Positions 1 through 6,003 of a stretch of 9,418 bases of DNA are shown piece by piece. Source of the stretch: CAXSDR01 sp964236445 (lineage in GTDB: Bacteria; Actinomycetota; Actinomycetes; Motilibacterales; Motilibacteraceae); assembly GCA_964236445.1 (NCBI GenBank), contig CAXSDR010000119.1, forward strand, positions 1 to 9,418. Reading direction: 5' to 3'. The notes beneath the pieces were generated by a model that ran no database searches, had not been told where the DNA came from, and saw only the letters and a program-made list of their open reading frames with translations. Position numbers and translations under genes: made by a program. Within the stretch, counting starts at the first letter, position 1, and each line of letters opens with the position of its first letter.

Positions 1-2
1 GC

Positions 3-236
3 ATCGACGTCTTCCGTGGACCGCTCCACGGCCTGGTCATGGCCGAAGCGGAGTTCACCTCAGACACCGCCTGCGACTCGTTCGTCCCGCCCTCGTACTG
101 CGTCGCCGAGGTCACCAACGACGCCCGCTTCACTGGCGGTCGGTTGGCTCACACCCACCGCGGCGAACTGCTCGCCAGGCTGGCCGAGTTCGGCATCAAG
201 CCGGCCACCCCAGATGAGCCGATCCACAGGTCTTGA
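3..236 (+). CDS. CYTH-domain protein, C-terminal part (5' end outside window)
   Basis: The reading frame is open from the window edge and gives 77 residues. It contains IDVFRGPLHGLVMAEAEF, then a stretch with FVPP, EVTNDARFTGG and a C-terminal helix ELLARLAEFGI. This matches the end of CYTH domains (class IV adenylate cyclase / thiamine-triphosphatase type). There, a strand of the form D-x-F-x-G-x-x-x-G-L-x-x-A-E-x-E-F supplies acidic residues to the tunnel that binds triphosphate and metal. The N-terminal ExExK signature is outside the window, so intactness and activity cannot be judged. Bacterial CYTH proteins are cytoplasmic and usually hydrolyse inorganic or organic triphosphates; the substrate here is unknown. 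The DUF6817 gene starts 42 bases after the stop on the same strand, so the two may be co-transcribed. Confidence 0.8.
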   Translation: MDVFRGPLHGLVMAEAEFTSDTACDSFVPPSYCVAEVTNDARFTGGRLAHTHRGELLARLAEFGIKPATPDEPIHRS

Positions 237-278
237 CTATTGCTCCCCGTGCGTGTCGATGCGCTTAGGGTCACGCCT

Positions 279-818
279 ATGACCTTCGGTAGCGCGGCAC
301 GGGCGTTTCTGCGAGACCACGGCGCAGAGTCGATCGAGCATCCCGGCGGTACTCTTTACGCCCACCTGTGCCGAGTGGAACAGCGCCTCACGGCAGTGGG
401 TGCCGCCCCACACGTGCAACTGGCCGGTCTCACCCACGCTGCCTACAGCACTGATGGTTTCGACCTGGCGCTGATCGCTTGGACCGACCGGGACCTGCTC
501 CGAGCCGTGATCGGCCCGGAAGCCGAGCAACTCGTCTATCTGTACGGCGCTTGTGACCGTGACCGTACCTGGCCGGATCTGGTCACCACCTCCACCGTGC
601 ATGATCGCTTCACCGGGCAGGAAGAAGTCCTCGACCCGCTTCACTTAGGGCCGTTCGTGGATCTGAGCATCGTCAACGAACTCGACGTCATCGAGGCGAA
701 TCCGGCGCTGTTTGTCAAGCACGGCGACTACTTCCGGGATCTTTTCGCCCGCTGGGCGCCACTGACGTCGTCCGGGGTGGCGCAGGACATTCAGCGGCTG
801 ATGGGTTCCCGTCAGTGA
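279..818 (+). CDS. DUF6817-family protein
   Basis: 179 residues from the ATG at 279. A TTG at 240 would add 13 residues with no family resemblance. The ATG is preferred because AGGG lies about 8 bases upstream and the protein then opens directly into the conserved region. Features that suggest DUF6817 are HPGGTLYAHL (residues 21-30), GLTHAAYSTDGF (50-61), LVYLYGACDRD (85-95) and DRFTG (109-113). No signal peptide or membrane segment is visible, so it should be cytosolic. The function of the family is unknown to me. The spacing of conserved His and Asp residues (H21, H29, H53, D59) recalls an HD-type hydrolase, but this is only inference. It follows the CYTH gene by 42 bases, which suggests one transcript. 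Its last codons and stop (TGA 816-818) fall inside a 16-bp repeat found again inside fic, so the C-terminus could have been altered by a rearrangement. Confidence 0.78.
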   Translation: MTFGSAARAFLRDHGAESIEHPGGTLYAHLCRVEQRLTAVGAAPHVQLAGLTHAAYSTDGFDLALIAWTDRDLLRAVIGPEAEQLVYLYGACDRDRTWPDLVTTSTVHDRFTGQEEVLDPLHLGPFVDLSIVNELDVIEANPALFVKHGDYFRDLFARWAPLTSSGVAQDIQRLMGSRQ

Positions 819-826
819 ACTCGATG
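811..826. repeat. 16-bp direct repeat, copy 1
   Basis: The sequence gtcagtgaactcgatg is identical to bases 1606-1621 in the same orientation. Matching stops at both edges. This copy covers the stop codon of the DUF6817 gene and lies just before the MMPL remnant. In the other copy the same bases are coding sequence of fic on the opposite strand (residues IEFTD). The pair brackets a decayed segment of about 780 bp, which could mark the ends of an insertion or a deletion junction. Confidence 0.6.
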
Positions 827-890
827 TCGTGACCATCGAACTCGGCGCGCGAATAGTGCCAGCGTTCAAGGTGAGCCCCGGATCTACGCG

Positions 891-1522
891 ATGATGAATT
901 GTGGTGGCGCACCGTTGCTCGGAGCAGTGCTGCTGCTGTCGATGGCGATCTCGCTGCCGGCCTTGGCACGCCCGCTGCTCGCAGCGAAAGCAGCCGCGAT
1001 AGACCTCATCGCCATCGGCGCTGCCTATGGCGCACTTACGGCGGTGGGGATGCGGCGTGACCTGGTTCGGCTGTCTGGCCCGGTGCCTGTTCGAGCTACC
1101 TGCCACCCATGCTCTTCGCGCTGCTGTTCGGCCTGTCGATGGACTACGAGTAGTCTCTGCTCCCGCTGTCCAACGGCACTGGACAGGACCGGGATAGTGC
1201 GATCACTACGCGATGGCCAGACGGACACGTGGAGCGTGATCACCGTTGCAGCGTCGATCATGGTGGGGGGCTTTCTGGCGTTCGTGCCCAATGACGCCCG
1301 ACGATCAAGATGTTCAGCGTCGGGCTCGCGTTCGCGATCGCCGTCGATGCGACCATGGTCCGATGCCCTGCTCGTTTCGGCGACGATCGCGCGCCGAGTG
1401 CCATCCACCACCGCCTGGAACAGCCGTTTCCGAATGCGCAAGCACTCTGGGCAGATCGCATCCCGTCAGAACAACGTCGCGGTGTCCAGGCTGTTCAACG
1501 ACATGCCGAGGCTCTGGACTAA
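891..1522 (+). pseudogene. Decayed fragment of an MMPL-family (RND-type) membrane transporter, C-terminal region
   Basis: Family motifs appear in order, but in shifting frames. IDLIAIGAAYGALTAV and LSGPVPV are in one frame up to about 1090. SYLPPM and FALLFGLSMDYE follow in the next frame and end at an in-frame TAG (1151-1153). SVITVAASIMVGGFLAFVPN returns to the first frame to about 1302. KMFSVGLAFAIAVDATMVR is shifted again (about 1304-1363). ALLVSATIA follows from 1365, and finally PFPNAQALWADRIPS from about 1424, ending with TAA at 1520-1522. These blocks follow the order of the C-terminal half of MMPL transporters, whose hallmark is FGLSMDYEVFLLSR; here V is replaced by the stop. MMPL proteins export lipids or drugs across the membrane. 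This copy has lost its N-terminal half and carries at least four frame switches plus a stop, so it cannot make a transporter. The left edge is uncertain: bases 827-890 show no recognisable homology. Sequencing error is unlikely to explain so many breaks. Confidence 0.85.
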
Positions 1523-2715
1523 CCGTGCCGGCGTCCGGCCCGAGCAGCGAAGGCATCGAGTGCGCTCAGGATCTCGGGTGCGCGCCAAGCGCGGTTGCGG
1601 CGTCTGTCAGTGAACTCGATGAGCACGCCGGCATGCTCGAGGGTCGTGACATAGCGAGGGACATTGTTGGCTCGGATGGTCAGTTCGCGCGTCAGCATGG
1701 CCGAGTTGACCACGGGGTGGCGCACGAGCAGGTCAGCCACCCGCCACACCGCCGAATCACGGCGGGCGCTCACCCGCAGGTCCCAGTCGGCGCGTATCGC
1801 GCGCAGGTCGGACACGAGCTGTCGTCCGTTGCCGATCGCAGCGAAGGAGGCATCCGCGACGCGGAGGACTATCGCGGTCGGGTCGCCCTCGCGGTAGCGG
1901 GTCAGAGCGTCGAAGTAGGTCTGCGTGTCATTGAGCAGTCCAGCGGAGATGGGCAGCGTGACATTGCGCGTCAGCGCTTTCGCGCGCAAGGTCGCGTGGA
2001 GCAGGGCTCGACCGGTGCGCCCGTTGCCGTCCGGGAAAGGGTGGATCGTTTCGAACTGTGCATGCGTGAGGGCAGCATGCGCGAGGGCGGGAAGGTCGTT
2101 GCGGGCGGTGAACCTGACCAGGTCGGCGATGGCTCCTGCGATGTGTGCATGCTGAGGGGGGACGAAGAGCGCCTCGTGCGGTCCGAGCCGACCGCCGCCG
2201 ATCCACACCTGTTGTTGGCGCCAGCGACCCGCCATGCCGGGGTCCGTGGGCTCCATGAGGGCGCGGTGCATCTCGAGGATGGCTTCGGCGTCGATGCGGT
2301 CCGAAAGGGCGATCGCTGCCTGCATGGCATGGGTGTTGGCCACGATCTCACTGGCATTGCGCCGACCGGTCTCTCCGAGCTCTGCCTCGGCGATGGCTCG
2401 GGCTGACGCCGTGAGGTGTTCGATCTGCGAGCTTGCGGCGGACTCGGAACGCAAGAGCACAGAGCTGAACGGGGCGATCTCACCGCCCATCTCGGTGTCG
2501 AATCGTGAGATCTCGTTGGAGGCGTCCTCCATCGCTGCACCGACATCTGCGGGCAGGTGCAGGGTCGCCTGCTCGATGTTGGCGGCGATCGCGGCTTCGT
2601 AGGGGCCCTGGTGGCGCCTGATGTCACGACGGGAGGCCGAGGTCAGACTTCCGCCGCTGCGCCACCAGAGCGTTTCGTAGCTCACTGCGGGCCAGGCGTC
2701 TGTAGCTGAGGTCAC
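1519..2715 (-). CDS. Fic-domain protein with C-terminal winged helix (predicted AMPylator)
   Basis: 398 residues from a GTG start (2713-2715), preceded by the purine-rich AAGGTGGGG. Residues about 20-110 look like the Fic N-terminal domain. The Fic core holds a canonical HPFPDGNGRTGR (225-236), with catalytic H225, the acidic metal ligand D229 and the NGRxGR nucleotide loop all intact. Residues about 322-380 resemble a winged helix-turn-helix. Fic enzymes transfer AMP or another nucleotide onto hydroxyl side chains of target proteins. The intramolecular inhibitory helix of class II Fic proteins, normally [S/T]xxxE[G/N], is present as S95-S-Q-I-E99-H100, with His at the usual Gly/Asn position. 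No antitoxin-sized gene lies upstream, which agrees with a self-inhibited class II protein. The stop overlaps the MMPL remnant by 4 bases, tail to tail. The MFS gene ends 62 bases upstream on the same strand. A perfect inverted repeat next to the start suggests autoregulation by the winged helix. The protein target is unknown. Confidence 0.93.
   Translation of the reverse strand: MTSATDAWPAVSYETLWWRSGGSLTSASRRDIRRHQGPYEAAIAANIEQATLHLPADVGAAMEDASNEISRFDTEMGGEIAPFSSVLLRSESAASSQIEHLTASARAIAEAELGETGRRNASEIVANTHAMQAAIALSDRIDAEAILEMHRALMEPTDPGMAGRWRQQQVWIGGGRLGPHEALFVPPQHAHIAGAIADLVRFTARNDLPALAHAALTHAQFETIHPFPDGNGRTGRALLHATLRAKALTRNVTLPISAGLLNDTQTYFDALTRYREGDPTAIVLRVADASFAAIGNGRQLVSDLRAIRADWDLRVSARRDSAVWRVADLLVRHPVVNSAMLTRELTIRANNVPRYVTTLEHAGVLIEFTDRRRNRAWRAPEILSALDAFAARAGRRHG
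1606..1621. repeat. 16-bp direct repeat, copy 2 (inside fic)
   Basis: Second perfect copy of gtcagtgaactcgatg, 795 bp after the first. Here it encodes part of the winged-helix region of fic on the minus strand (residues about 366-370, IEFTD). Since fic is intact across it, this is more likely the original context, and copy 1 the derived or coincidental one. Confidence 0.55.
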
Positions 2716-2728
2716 CGCCCCACCTTAT

Positions 2729-2752
2729 TCTCACTTAGCTACCCAAGTGAGA
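2729..2752. promoter_or_regulatory. Perfect inverted repeat upstream of fic (candidate operator)
   Basis: TCTCACTT, an 8-base spacer AGCTACCC, then AAGTGAGA. The arms are perfect over 8 bp and the element is AT-richer than its surroundings. It ends 13 bases before the fic GTG start and lies downstream of the MFS stop. With so little room, a bound protein would cover the fic promoter or its ribosome-binding region. There is no T-tract, so it is not a typical terminator for the MFS gene. An operator for the Fic protein's own winged helix is the favoured inference. Confidence 0.5.
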
Positions 2753-2777
2753 GCACAGTGACGCAACACCTCGGCTG

Positions 2778-4283
2778 TCACACGGCAGTCAACGCGCCGT
2801 CGGCGGGGACGTCATCCTTCTTCGCGGTGACGAGCACGACGGCGGCGACGAGGCCGGCGAAGAGCAGCATGCCGCCCCAGAAGAAGGCCACGTGATAGCC
2901 GTGAATGAGCGCCAGGCCCCCGACAGTCTGCGGGTCACCGCCCGCGTTGTCCTTCGCGTAGGCAGTGACCGCCGACGCGAAGATGGTGTTCAACAAGGCG
3001 AGACCCAGCGACCCGCCGATCTGCTGGCACGTATTGAGCACCGCCGAGGCGATGCCTGCATCGTGGCCGCCGACGCCGACAAGAGCGGTGCTCGAGGCGG
3101 GGATGAAGACCAGTGCCAGCCCCGCGCTCATCACGAGCTCGGAGGGCAGGACGTGAAGAACGTAGGAGGACTCAGGCCCGATCCGCGTCAGCCAGAGCAT
3201 GCCGGCGATGGCCATGACGAGGCCCACCAGCAAGAGCGGACGAGGCCCGACGCGCGGCAGCAGCTGTGCCGAGATGCCCGCCGTGACGATGATGCCGCCA
3301 CTGAAGGGCAAAAAGGCGAAACCGGACTTCAGCGGGGACCAGCCGAGCGTCTGCTGGAAGTAGTAGGTGAGGAACAGGAACATCGCGAACAGCCCCGCGC
3401 CGACAAAGAGGAACACCAGGTAGGAGCCGCCGCGGTTGCGGTCGAGCAGGATCCGCATCGGCAGGAGCGGGTTCGTGATCTTGCTCTCATAGACGACGAA
3501 CGCAGCGAGCAGCACGATGGCAGCCGCGAAGAAGCCGAGCGAACCGATGCCGGTCCACCCGATGTTGGGCTTTGCCGCCTGGGTGAACCCGTAGACGAGC
3601 GAGACCAGGCCCGCGGTTGCGAGCACCGCGCCCGGGATGTCATAGCTGGTGTCGCCATGCGCCCTGCTCTCGTGAACCAGCGGGACAGCGGCGATGGCCG
3701 TCACGATCGCGATCGGCACGTTGACCCCGAGACACCAGCGCCATGAGGCGTACTGCGTGAGGACGCCACCCACGACGAGGCCGATCGCCGCGCCGCCGCC
3801 GGAGATGGCACCGAAAACCCCGAAGGCCTTGGCTCGCTCCTTGGGAAGGGTGAACGTCACCGTGATCAGGGACAGCGCCGCTGGCGCCAGGACAGCCGCG
3901 AAGAGTCCCTGCAGGCCACGGGCCGCGAAGAGCAGTCCGGCATTCGGTGCGAGGCCTCCGAGAGCCGATGCCGCGGCGAAGCCGAGCAGGCCGACGATGA
4001 AGGCGCGTTTGCGGCCGGCGTAGTCGGCGATACGACCCCCGAGCAGGAGCAGCCCACCGAACGCCAGGGTGTAGGCGGTCAGCACCCACTGGCGGTCAGC
4101 GTTGCTGATGTGGAGGTCGCGCTGCGCGCGGGGGAGCGCGATATTCACGATGGACGCATCGAGCACGACCATGAGCTGCGCGATGGCAATGACACCGAGG
4201 GCGATCCACCGGCGTGGATCGGCCGGCACCTCAGCGGTGGCGGTCGCCCCCGTGGTCGTCGTGGGGTCGGTATTTCTCGTCAC
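2778..4283 (-). CDS. MFS drug:H+ antiporter, DHA2 family (EmrB/QacA type)
   Basis: 501 residues from a GTG start with GAAGGAG about 6 bases upstream, a strong ribosome-binding site that fixes the start. An inner-membrane exporter that couples efflux of toxic compounds to proton influx. Motif D1 of the 14-TM family is LDASIVNIALP (41-51). Motif A is LLGGRIADYAGRKR (80-93), in the loop between helices 2 and 3. The helix-5 antiporter motif C is GAISGGGAAIGLVVGGVL (158-175). The hydrophobic segments and the length of about 500 residues fit 14 helices. The N-terminal 24 residues are Thr/Ala-rich and cytoplasmic. The substrate cannot be read from the sequence. No TetR- or MarR-type regulator gene adjoins it, as many such pumps have. 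A palindrome about 100 bases upstream is the only candidate control site. fic follows 62 bases downstream on the same strand and has its own inverted repeat, so it may be transcribed separately. Confidence 0.95.
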   Translation of the reverse strand: MTRNTDPTTTTGATATAEVPADPRRWIALGVIAIAQLMVVLDASIVNIALPRAQRDLHISNADRQWVLTAYTLAFGGLLLLGGRIADYAGRKRAFIVGLLGFAAASALGGLAPNAGLLFAARGLQGLFAAVLAPAALSLITVTFTLPKERAKAFGVFGAISGGGAAIGLVVGGVLTQYASWRWCLGVNVPIAIVTAIAAVPLVHESRAHGDTSYDIPGAVLATAGLVSLVYGFTQAAKPNIGWTGIGSLGFFAAAIVLLAAFVVYESKITNPLLPMRILLDRNRGGSYLVFLFVGAGLFAMFLFLTYYFQQTLGWSPLKSGFAFLPFSGGIIVTAGISAQLLPRVGPRPLLLVGLVMAIAGMLWLTRIGPESSYVLHVLPSELVMSAGLALVFIPASSTALVGVGGHDAGIASAVLNTCQQIGGSLGLALLNTIFASAVTAYAKDNAGGDPQTVGGLALIHGYHVAFFWGGMLLFAGLVAAVVLVTAKKDDVPADGALTAV

Positions 4284-4381
4284 AGGGACTCCTTCGTGCG
4301 GCCCCGGGGTGCGGGGTGCTCAGCTTCTTCCGACGGCACGACAGCTCCGGCGTCGATCGGGTAACACCTAGGGCGCAGTTC

Positions 4382-4399
4382 ATCTTCCCTGAGGAAGAT
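4382..4399. promoter_or_regulatory. 7-bp palindrome in the MFS upstream region (candidate operator)
   Basis: ATCTTCC, CTGA, GGAAGAT: perfect 7-bp arms around a 4-base centre, about 100 bases upstream of the MFS start and 160 bases downstream of the HNH stop. The flanking gap (4284-4560) contains no gene with family support. No clear -35/-10 pair is visible on the minus strand, so the promoter position is unknown. A regulator site for the efflux pump is inferred from the position only. Confidence 0.35.
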
Positions 4400-4440
4400 A
4401 ACAGTGGCTGACGTGCTCGGTGGTGGATTGGTCACAGGCA

Positions 4441-4461
4441 CCGGCGGGTTCCTCCCGTCGG
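4441..4461 (-). terminator. Weak hairpin downstream of the HNH gene (possible terminator)
   Basis: CCGGCGGG, TTCCT, CCCGTCGG: 8-bp arms with one non-Watson-Crick pair, 100 bases past the HNH stop. On the minus strand transcript that pair is a C:A mismatch, and no U-tract follows. In GC-rich actinobacteria, hairpins without U-tracts can terminate, but the support is thin. Confidence 0.2.
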
Positions 4462-4560
4462 GCAGGCAAGGTCTATCGGACGCCACCGACGGTCTGGGGG
4501 TCTTCCGGCGGTGGACCGCTCTGCTGCCTTGTTCTGACGTCAAGCACACCGGGCGCTGGC

Positions 4561-5460
4561 TCAAGCCTGGTCCAGGCCACCGGTGAATTGCCCGAACCGC
4601 AGCGCGAGCCGTTCGGGATCGGGCTGATCCTGCTCGCGAGCCGGGAGGACGAGAAGGCTGCCGTGCATGTCCTGCAGGCCGTGCTTGAGCATCGGGCCAT
4701 CGACTTCCGCCAGGAGCTGTGCGTTGATCTTCACCACGTAGTCGGGGGTGATTCCCAGCAGGTTGCGGTCGTATGCGGCGTGGTGGATCTTGCACAGGCA
4801 CACCCCGTTGCGGACGACGGGCTGCCCGAGCGCTTGACCGTCACCGATGATGTGCGCTGCATCGAGCAGCTCGCCGTGGCGCAGGGAACAGATCGCGCAG
4901 CGGGTCTCGTAGGCCCGAACCACGCGCCCGCGGAACTCCGGCTGGTGAAGTCGCTGCTGTACCACTCGCTCGGCATACCGGCGCTCGTTCTCGGTTGGTG
5001 CCAACGGGTGGGCCAGGAAACGCAGGCTCTCGTCCAGGGCCAGGACGAACTGCCGGTGATCAAGATCGTCCGCGATGACGAACACAGGGAAGATCGGAAC
5101 GAAGACACCCGGCTCGATCTTGCGCAGCAGAATGATCGGAACCTGGAGTTCGTACGCACGGCGCAGCTTCGCGTTGTCCCCGCCGGACGAGCCGACACGG
5201 TAGTCGTAGCGAAAGAGACCATCTTCCAGCTCAGTGTCGGCATAGGGGCCGTCGGCCGAACTCATGACGGTGAGGGTGGCGCTGAGCTCTCGCGGGTTCC
5301 GGATGCCACGTGAGCTGTCCACCAGCCGCATCGTTTCCCCGGCGCCGAACCGGAAGGCGCTGAGCTCGGCCCTGGTGACATATCCGCCATTGGCCGCCGC
5401 TCGCATGGCCAGCGTCGTCATGATGCGCTCGCGAAGCGCCAGCTCGGCGAAGGAGTCCAC
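4561..5460 (-). CDS. HNH endonuclease with N-terminal PUA/SRA-like region (putative restriction endonuclease)
   Basis: 299 residues. The C-terminal nuclease module has C188-x-x-C191, a DAAHI block with H203, N218, a C221-L-C223-K-I-H226-H227 block and N233. This is the HNH_2 type of ββα-metal nuclease with structural zinc cysteines. The N-terminal half includes GPYADTELEDGLFRYDYR (71-88), DNAKLRRA (95-102), then PIILLRKIEPGVF and VPIFPVFVIADD (108-132). This pattern is seen in stand-alone HNH proteins whose N-terminal region resembles PUA/SRA-fold readers of modified bases. The role is inferred as cleavage of foreign, possibly modified, DNA in the cytoplasm. No methyltransferase or partner gene is nearby. 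The GTG start at 5458-5460 has no Shine-Dalgarno. TTAGCT 10-15 bases upstream might be a -10 box for a leaderless or near-leaderless transcript. A later ATG (codon 14) also lacks one. The gene is divergent from thioredoxin, with 123 bases between starts. Confidence 0.85.
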   Translation of the reverse strand: MDSFAELALRERIMTTLAMRAAANGGYVTRAELSAFRFGAGETMRLVDSSRGIRNPRELSATLTVMSSADGPYADTELEDGLFRYDYRVGSSGGDNAKLRRAYELQVPIILLRKIEPGVFVPIFPVFVIADDLDHRQFVLALDESLRFLAHPLAPTENERRYAERVVQQRLHQPEFRGRVVRAYETRCAICSLRHGELLDAAHIIGDGQALGQPVVRNGVCLCKIHHAAYDRNLLGITPDYVVKINAQLLAEVDGPMLKHGLQDMHGSLLVLPAREQDQPDPERLALRFGQFTGGLDQA

Positions 5461-5477
5461 AGGCAGAGCTAAGCAGG

Positions 5478-5503
5478 TCGACGTCTCACCGATGTCACGT
5501 CGA
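5478..5503. promoter_or_regulatory. Inverted repeat in the HNH/thioredoxin divergent region
   Basis: TCGACGT and ACGTCGA, perfect 7-bp arms separated by 12 bases. It sits 17 bases upstream of the HNH start and 80 bases upstream of the thioredoxin start. A dimeric regulator could bind here and affect both genes. CpG-rich palindromes are common in such DNA, so chance is possible. Confidence 0.3.
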
Positions 5504-5518
5504 GTTCCAGGCAGCCAC

Positions 5519-5540
5519 CCGTCGTCGAAGCCGACGACGG
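5519..5540. promoter_or_regulatory. Perfect 9-bp hairpin upstream of thioredoxin
   Basis: CCGTCGTCG, loop AAGC, CGACGACGG. The stem is perfect and the four-base loop is favourable. It ends 43 bases before the thioredoxin ATG. If transcription starts upstream, it would be a stable leader hairpin. It could instead be a dyad operator, or a terminator for something transcribed leftward; no U-tract follows on either strand. Confidence 0.4.
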
Positions 5541-5583
5541 CGTCGGCGGGAATGCTCCGCGCCTTTCCTCCGGTTCACGAACC

Positions 5584-5955
5584 ATGACAACCATGACCCT
5601 CACGCACGACAAGTTCGACGAGACGGTGTCCGACGGCATCGTCCTGATCGATTTCTGGGCCGCCTGGTGCGGCCCCTGTCGCCAGTTCGGCCCGGTCTTC
5701 GAGCGTGTCTCGGACGACAACCCGGACGTCACCTTCGCCAAGGTCGACACCGAGGACCAGCAGGAGCTGGCACAGGCCTTCCAGATCACGTCGATCCCGA
5801 CCTTGATGATCTTCCGCGACGGCATCCCGATCTTCGGTCAGCCTGGCGCGTTGCCCGAACCCGCGCTGCGTGACCTGCTGAAGCAGGCACGGGCGCTGGA
5901 CATGGCGACCGTACGCGCAGAATATGCCGCGGCCCAGCAGCAGGCGTCGTCCTAG
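5584..5955 (+). CDS. Thioredoxin
   Basis: 123 residues. A cytoplasmic thiol-disulfide oxidoreductase that reduces protein disulfides and is recharged by thioredoxin reductase or a similar partner. The active site is W28-C29-G30-P31-C32, inside LIDFWAAWCGPCR. VDTEDQQELAQAF (54-66) and the cis-proline loop SIPT (P72) complete the fold. There is no signal peptide or membrane anchor. After the usual end of the domain (about residue 108) comes a short Ala/Gln-rich helix ending ASS, which makes it slightly longer than E. coli thioredoxin. ATG at 5584 fits the family's common N-terminus; an ATG three codons later is possible. Neither start has a clear Shine-Dalgarno. The gene is divergent from the HNH gene and convergent with lacI, so it appears monocistronic. 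No reductase gene is in the window. Confidence 0.96.
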   Translation: MTTMTLTHDKFDETVSDGIVLIDFWAAWCGPCRQFGPVFERVSDDNPDVTFAKVDTEDQQELAQAFQITSIPTLMIFRDGIPIFGQPGALPEPALRDLLKQARALDMATVRAEYAAAQQQASS

Positions 5956-5957
5956 AC

Positions 5958-5984
5958 GGGCCGATCAGAGCGGGACCTCGGCCC
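5958..5984. terminator. Hairpin between convergent thioredoxin and lacI genes
   Basis: GGGCCGA and TCGGCCC, perfect 7-bp arms with a 13-base loop, starting two bases after the thioredoxin stop. With one bulged base the stem extends to ACG/CGT. It lies between two convergent genes, where a bidirectional terminator is expected. No U-tract follows on either side. Confidence 0.5.
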
Positions 5985-6003
5985 CGTGAGCTAGAAGTGC
6001 GGA

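Noticed and set aside
240..278. TTG start extending the DUF6817 protein by 13 residues
   Set aside because: The extra residues do not look like family sequence, and the ATG at 279 has an AGGG upstream.
645..1106. Minus-strand open frame of 153 codons opposite the end of the DUF6817 gene and the start of the MMPL remnant
   Set aside because: No family resemblance, and both plus-strand features explain the DNA better.
1246..2406. Plus-strand open frame of 386 codons across the MMPL remnant and fic
   Set aside because: It crosses two unrelated loci, lacks motifs and is antisense to a clear Fic protein.
2892..3746. Plus-strand open frame of 284 codons opposite the MFS gene
   Set aside because: It is rich in Arg, Asp and Glu, as expected for the reverse complement of membrane-protein codons; the minus-strand transporter is unambiguous.
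4284..4560. A small gene or RNA in the gap between the MFS and HNH genes
   Set aside because: Short open frames here lack family motifs, and no tRNA-like cloverleaf or riboswitch core could be recognised. Only the palindrome and a weak hairpin remain.
4420..5313. Plus-strand open frame of 297 codons opposite the HNH gene
   Set aside because: It has no recognisable motifs and no ribosome-binding site. The opposite strand carries the full HNH signature.
1519..5460. Fic, MFS and HNH genes as one defence island
   Set aside because: There is no shared operon, partner modification gene or mobile-element marker. Drug pumps and single Fic proteins are common in chromosomes. Adjacency alone is not enough.
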